This document shows positions 17,965-20,251 of a DNA stretch of 20,251 nucleotides, in pieces. This stretch comes from Polaromonas sp. (GTDB taxonomy: Bacteria > Pseudomonadota > Gammaproteobacteria > Burkholderiales > Burkholderiaceae_C). A program made the translations under genes and the position numbers. Where the stretch lies: contig JAHFQQ010000019.1 in the NCBI GenBank assembly GCA_023259235.1, positions 1-20,251 on the forward strand. Direction: 5' to 3'. The notes under the pieces were generated by a model. The model did no database searches, was not told the DNA's origin, and saw nothing but the letters and a program-made list of their open reading frames with translations. Position 1 is the stretch's first letter. Each line of letters begins with the position of its first letter.

Positions 17965-18369
17965 TCAGCCGATCTGCACGGCTTGCCCCTGCAAATCGAA
18001 AGGAATGAAAGCGGCAATCTCGCCGCGTTTGATGGCCTCAACCATGCGCTGCAGCGGCGCTTCGGCGTCTTCGCTGGTCGGTGCCAGAGTGCCTGTGCCC
18101 GACAGCGCAGCCGCAAAGACAATCCCCCACTCATGGCCGAACTGGCCGGACTCGTTCACCAGGTCGGCAAACGAGCCGATTTCATCCGGACGCTTGTCCG
18201 CGTACATCAGCGGCACCAGCGCACCGCCCTCGCCAGCCTCGAAGCGCTCGCGCTGCACCGCTGTGCTGTCCTCGGGCAGCTCGACGGCGGTGAACACAAA
18301 CAGCAGGCGCTGCGGCTCGCGCTGGGCGCGGGCGGCCCGAAGGAGATCGTCAAAACTTGAAATGTCCAT
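17965..18369 (-). CDS. SseB-like small soluble protein of unknown function
   Basis: A 134-residue soluble protein. The first 30 residues (MDISSFDDLLRAARAQREPQ, then RLLFVFTAVELP) and the segments GGALVPLMYADKRPDEIGSF, WGIVFAAALSG and AAFIPFDLQGQAVQIG suggest a compact alpha/beta domain of SseB-N type. Similar Comamonadaceae proteins are, as I recall, often labelled ribonucleotide reductase subunit alpha; nothing here supports that name, since the protein is far too short and lacks the catalytic Cys residues. ATG at 18369 has GGA about 6 bases upstream. It lies between the nitroreductase gene (46 bases upstream) and proA (41 bases downstream), all on one strand. Function unknown. Confidence 0.75.
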   Translation of the reverse strand: MDISSFDDLLRAARAQREPQRLLFVFTAVELPEDSTAVQRERFEAGEGGALVPLMYADKRPDEIGSFADLVNESGQFGHEWGIVFAAALSGTGTLAPTSEDAEAPLQRMVEAIKRGEIAAFIPFDLQGQAVQIG

Positions 18370-18415
18370 GCACCATCCAACAATGAAAAAGAGAGAGTGA
18401 AACGTCCTCGCCCCG

Positions 18416-19093
18416 TCAATTCGAGCCGGCCATCCCGTTTGTCCGGCTCGAAAGGATACTCAAATAGTCTTCCCGCACGGGCCGCAAGCGCTCGCCTTTT
18501 CGCGACCGCACCGTGCCCATGCTGATGAAGCACAGCGCATGTTCACCCGGCGAAAGGCCAAACAGCGCGCGCAGCACGGGAGACTTCAGGGCCTTTCCGC
18601 TGGTCAGCGCCGAGCCATAGCCCAATGCGGTGGCCATGAGCAGCATATTTTGCACCGCGCAGCCCGCGGAAACGATGCGTTCGTGCAAATCGATTTCGGG
18701 GTCGCCCCGCTCGCCATCGACCACCGCCAGCATGAGCAGCGGCGAACGGTGCGCCTTTTCGCGCGCCTGCGCCACCTGCTCGGGCGTGGCCGCCGCGTCG
18801 CGCTCTATCAGCGCAGCGCCAAAGACATCGCCCAGCCGGGCCCGCGCAGACTGGGGTATCAGCACAAAACGCCAGGGCAAAAGCTGGCCGTGGTCGGGCG
18901 CCGAGGCGGCGGCATCCAGAATCATGCCCAACTGATCCGGATCGGGACCGGGCAACATCAGACGCTTGGGCAAGATGGTTCGGCGCGATTTTATGAGCAG
19001 CGCAACCATGGCCGCCAGCTCGTTGTCTGCGAGTGGCAAAGCCTGCGAAGCAGTGCCAGCGGACGGGACAGCAGGGAAAACGGGCGGCATCAT
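18416..19093 (-). CDS. Nitroreductase family protein (YdjA-like)
   Basis: A 225-residue FMN-dependent oxidoreductase of the nitroreductase fold. SRRTILPKRL (about 40-49) carries the FMN-phosphate arginines, AAASAPDHGQLLPWRFVLI (about 64-82) matches the APDH...PWHF signature of E. coli YdjA, and SAGCAVQNMLLMATALGYGSALTSG (about 147-171) forms the core helix and C-terminal FMN loop. Members reduce nitro groups or other acceptors with NAD(P)H; the native substrate is not known. The frame is open far upstream, but the ATG at 19093 follows the stop of the NnrS-family gene by 11 bases and a GGAAAA sequence precedes it. A second ATG follows immediately. The 11-base gap suggests one transcript with the NnrS-family gene. 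Confidence 0.93.
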   Translation of the reverse strand: MMPPVFPAVPSAGTASQALPLADNELAAMVALLIKSRRTILPKRLMLPGPDPDQLGMILDAAASAPDHGQLLPWRFVLIPQSARARLGDVFGAALIERDAAATPEQVAQAREKAHRSPLLMLAVVDGERGDPEIDLHERIVSAGCAVQNMLLMATALGYGSALTSGKALKSPVLRALFGLSPGEHALCFISMGTVRSRKGERLRPVREDYLSILSSRTNGMAGSN

Positions 19094-19104
19094 GGAATTT
19101 TCCG

Positions 19105-20251
19105 TTAACCAGGGCGTCCGTCGGCGCGCAACCGGCCGTACCAGTTGGCAAGGCGCACGCCCCACAGCCCCATAACGCCGGCCCACAGCAGGGCGGCCGC
19201 CAGCAACAGCCAGGCCACCAGGCCGCTTTGCACGGCCGCCGCAATGCGCAGTACCGCAGCCACCTGCAACAGCCAGAACAGCCACCAGATCAGGCGGTCG
19301 GCCACCAGTGCGCGGCCGCCGTGACCACATGACACGCGCGTGACCATGGCAAGCATCAACGAAGCCAGGCAGCCCATGGTGAGGGCGTGCAGCGCTCCCA
19401 GACCCAGCACGGGCGCGCCCTGCAGCAGCCCCAGCAACTGTGAAACGCCACTCAATGCCAGCGCCAGACCGAGCCACATGAAACCGATATGCAACATCAC
19501 CAGCAAGCGGTTCCTCAGACCTTGAACCAGCCCCCAGACCAAGGCGAGCCAGAGCAGCACGGCGCCCGCCACCAGTTCGAAAAGGCCGCGCCCCAGCACC
19601 CATAGCCACCCACCCGAACCCTGCAACGGGCCACCAAGCTCGACCCACACTGCAGCCGCTTCCACTGCGGCAGCCGCCAGCATCAGCCACAACACCCAGA
19701 ACGGGCGCCAGCCGGCAACCAGCGGCATGGCGCTGGAAGTAAAGAACGGGATCATGCGGTGCGCCACCGACACGAACACCACCAGAACAAAACCCCACAG
19801 ACCGGTCAGCACGCAGGCCAGCGCGACGGCAGGTGCATCCAGCAGCTGACTGATCAGCAGGCCTGCCAGGCTGAAACAGCCCACCATGAAGGCCACGCCG
19901 ATGGCACGCGCGTGCAGCTGATCTTCAACCCCGCTGAGCCGCAGCAGCCGCCAGAACAAGCCGGTCACCCAGCACAAACCGGCGCAGGCCATGAGCAACG
20001 CGGCCTCCGACACCAACGCAGACAGATGCGCGCCCGCCAGCCAGAGCAGCCAGCCTGCCGCCTGCAATAGCAAAGGGCCCAGCAGTTGCCGGGTCTGAAG
20101 AGGTGGAACACGCAGCCACTTGGGGCCGGCGGTGAACAGAAAACCGGAAAAAAACAGCGGTGTGAAGCCAAAAGTCATCACCGCTCCATGCACCAGCGAT
20201 GGCGAAAGCGCGTACCGCAGACCCACCATGCCGCTGACCCGATCGAGTTGC
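19105..20251 (-). CDS. NnrS family heme/copper membrane protein, 5' end cut by window edge
   Basis: At least 375 residues of an almost wholly hydrophobic protein with about eleven to twelve membrane spans. SLVHGAVMTFGFTPLFFSGFLFTAGPKWL is the conserved opening of the NnrS family, and HRMIPFFTSS, LHIGFMWLGLALAL and LGALHALTMGCLASLMLAMVTRVSCGHGGR carry the conserved His residues likely to bind metal or heme. NnrS proteins are tied to nitric oxide and nitrosative stress tolerance in denitrifiers and pathogens. An ATG at 20229 is possible, but the frame stays open to the window end and family members usually have some 30 more residues with a first span, so the true start is probably outside. The nitroreductase gene follows after 11 bases. 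Confidence 0.92.
   Translation of the reverse strand, partial: QLDRVSGMVGLRYALSPSLVHGAVMTFGFTPLFFSGFLFTAGPKWLRVPPLQTRQLLGPLLLQAAGWLLWLAGAHLSALVSEAALLMACAGLCWVTGLFWRLLRLSGVEDQLHARAIGVAFMVGCFSLAGLLISQLLDAPAVALACVLTGLWGFVLVVFVSVAHRMIPFFTSSAMPLVAGWRPFWVLWLMLAAAAVEAAAVWVELGGPLQGSGGWLWVLGRGLFELVAGAVLLWLALVWGLVQGLRNRLLVMLHIGFMWLGLALALSGVSQLLGLLQGAPVLGLGALHALTMGCLASLMLAMVTRVSCGHGGRALVADRLIWWLFWLLQVAAVLRIAAAVQSGLVAWLLLAAALLWAGVMGLWGVRLANWYGRLRADGRPG

Noticed and set aside
17965..18369. Ribonucleotide reductase subunit alpha
   Set aside because: At 134 residues with no catalytic Cys or ATP-cone features it cannot be a reductase large subunit; the label seems an annotation carry-over.
19094..19798. Upstream extension of the nitroreductase frame
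   Set aside because: It overlaps the NnrS-family gene on the same strand and encodes Gly/Arg-rich sequence with no domain.

Overview
The window looks like chromosomal DNA from a GC-rich betaproteobacterium, most likely Comamonadaceae near Polaromonas or Rhodoferax. This rests on the A. ferrooxidans-type glutamate-cysteine ligase, the ssb / MFS / uvrA arrangement, the DUF1631 protein, the SseB-like protein seen in that family, and short AT-rich intergenic repeats. The genus is an inference from recognition, not from a search. Most of the window is housekeeping. No rRNA, tRNA, CRISPR, phage or transposase gene is visible.

Layout. Positions 1-696 (minus) hold a ribbon-helix-helix antitoxin and a PIN-domain toxin cut by the left edge. 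At 902-1270 (minus) is a small SPW-repeat membrane protein with a near-perfect Shine-Dalgarno. At 1588-3344 (minus) an MFS transporter is followed by ssb, which ends in a good intrinsic terminator. Divergent from these is uvrA (3671-6742, plus, TTG start). A small exported protein (6757-7335, minus) converges on uvrA. On the plus strand come a DUF1631 protein (7648-10194), then a spermidine-synthase-like protein tightly coupled to a class II glutamine amidotransferase (10312-11971).

From 11991 to the right edge every gene is on the minus strand. In transcription order they are an NnrS-family membrane protein (cut by the right edge), a YdjA-like nitroreductase, an SseB-like protein, proA, gshA, kup and gshB. 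The two glutathione-synthesis genes flank a potassium transporter. proA also draws on glutamate, so this stretch joins glutamate use, thiol and redox chemistry and potassium uptake. Whether these genes are co-regulated cannot be read from the sequence.

The most interesting unexplained signals are non-coding. First, four sites share ATAGCT, 19 bases, then GGGC, all on the same strand; three are intergenic and one lies inside the 5' part of proA. Second, a 22-base imperfect inverted repeat (19/22) encloses two hairpins between gshA and kup and looks like a paired REP element. Third, inverted repeats lie on or next to the stop codons of uvrA, the DUF1631 gene and the amidotransferase/gshB pair. 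I found no clear new defence or biosynthetic system.
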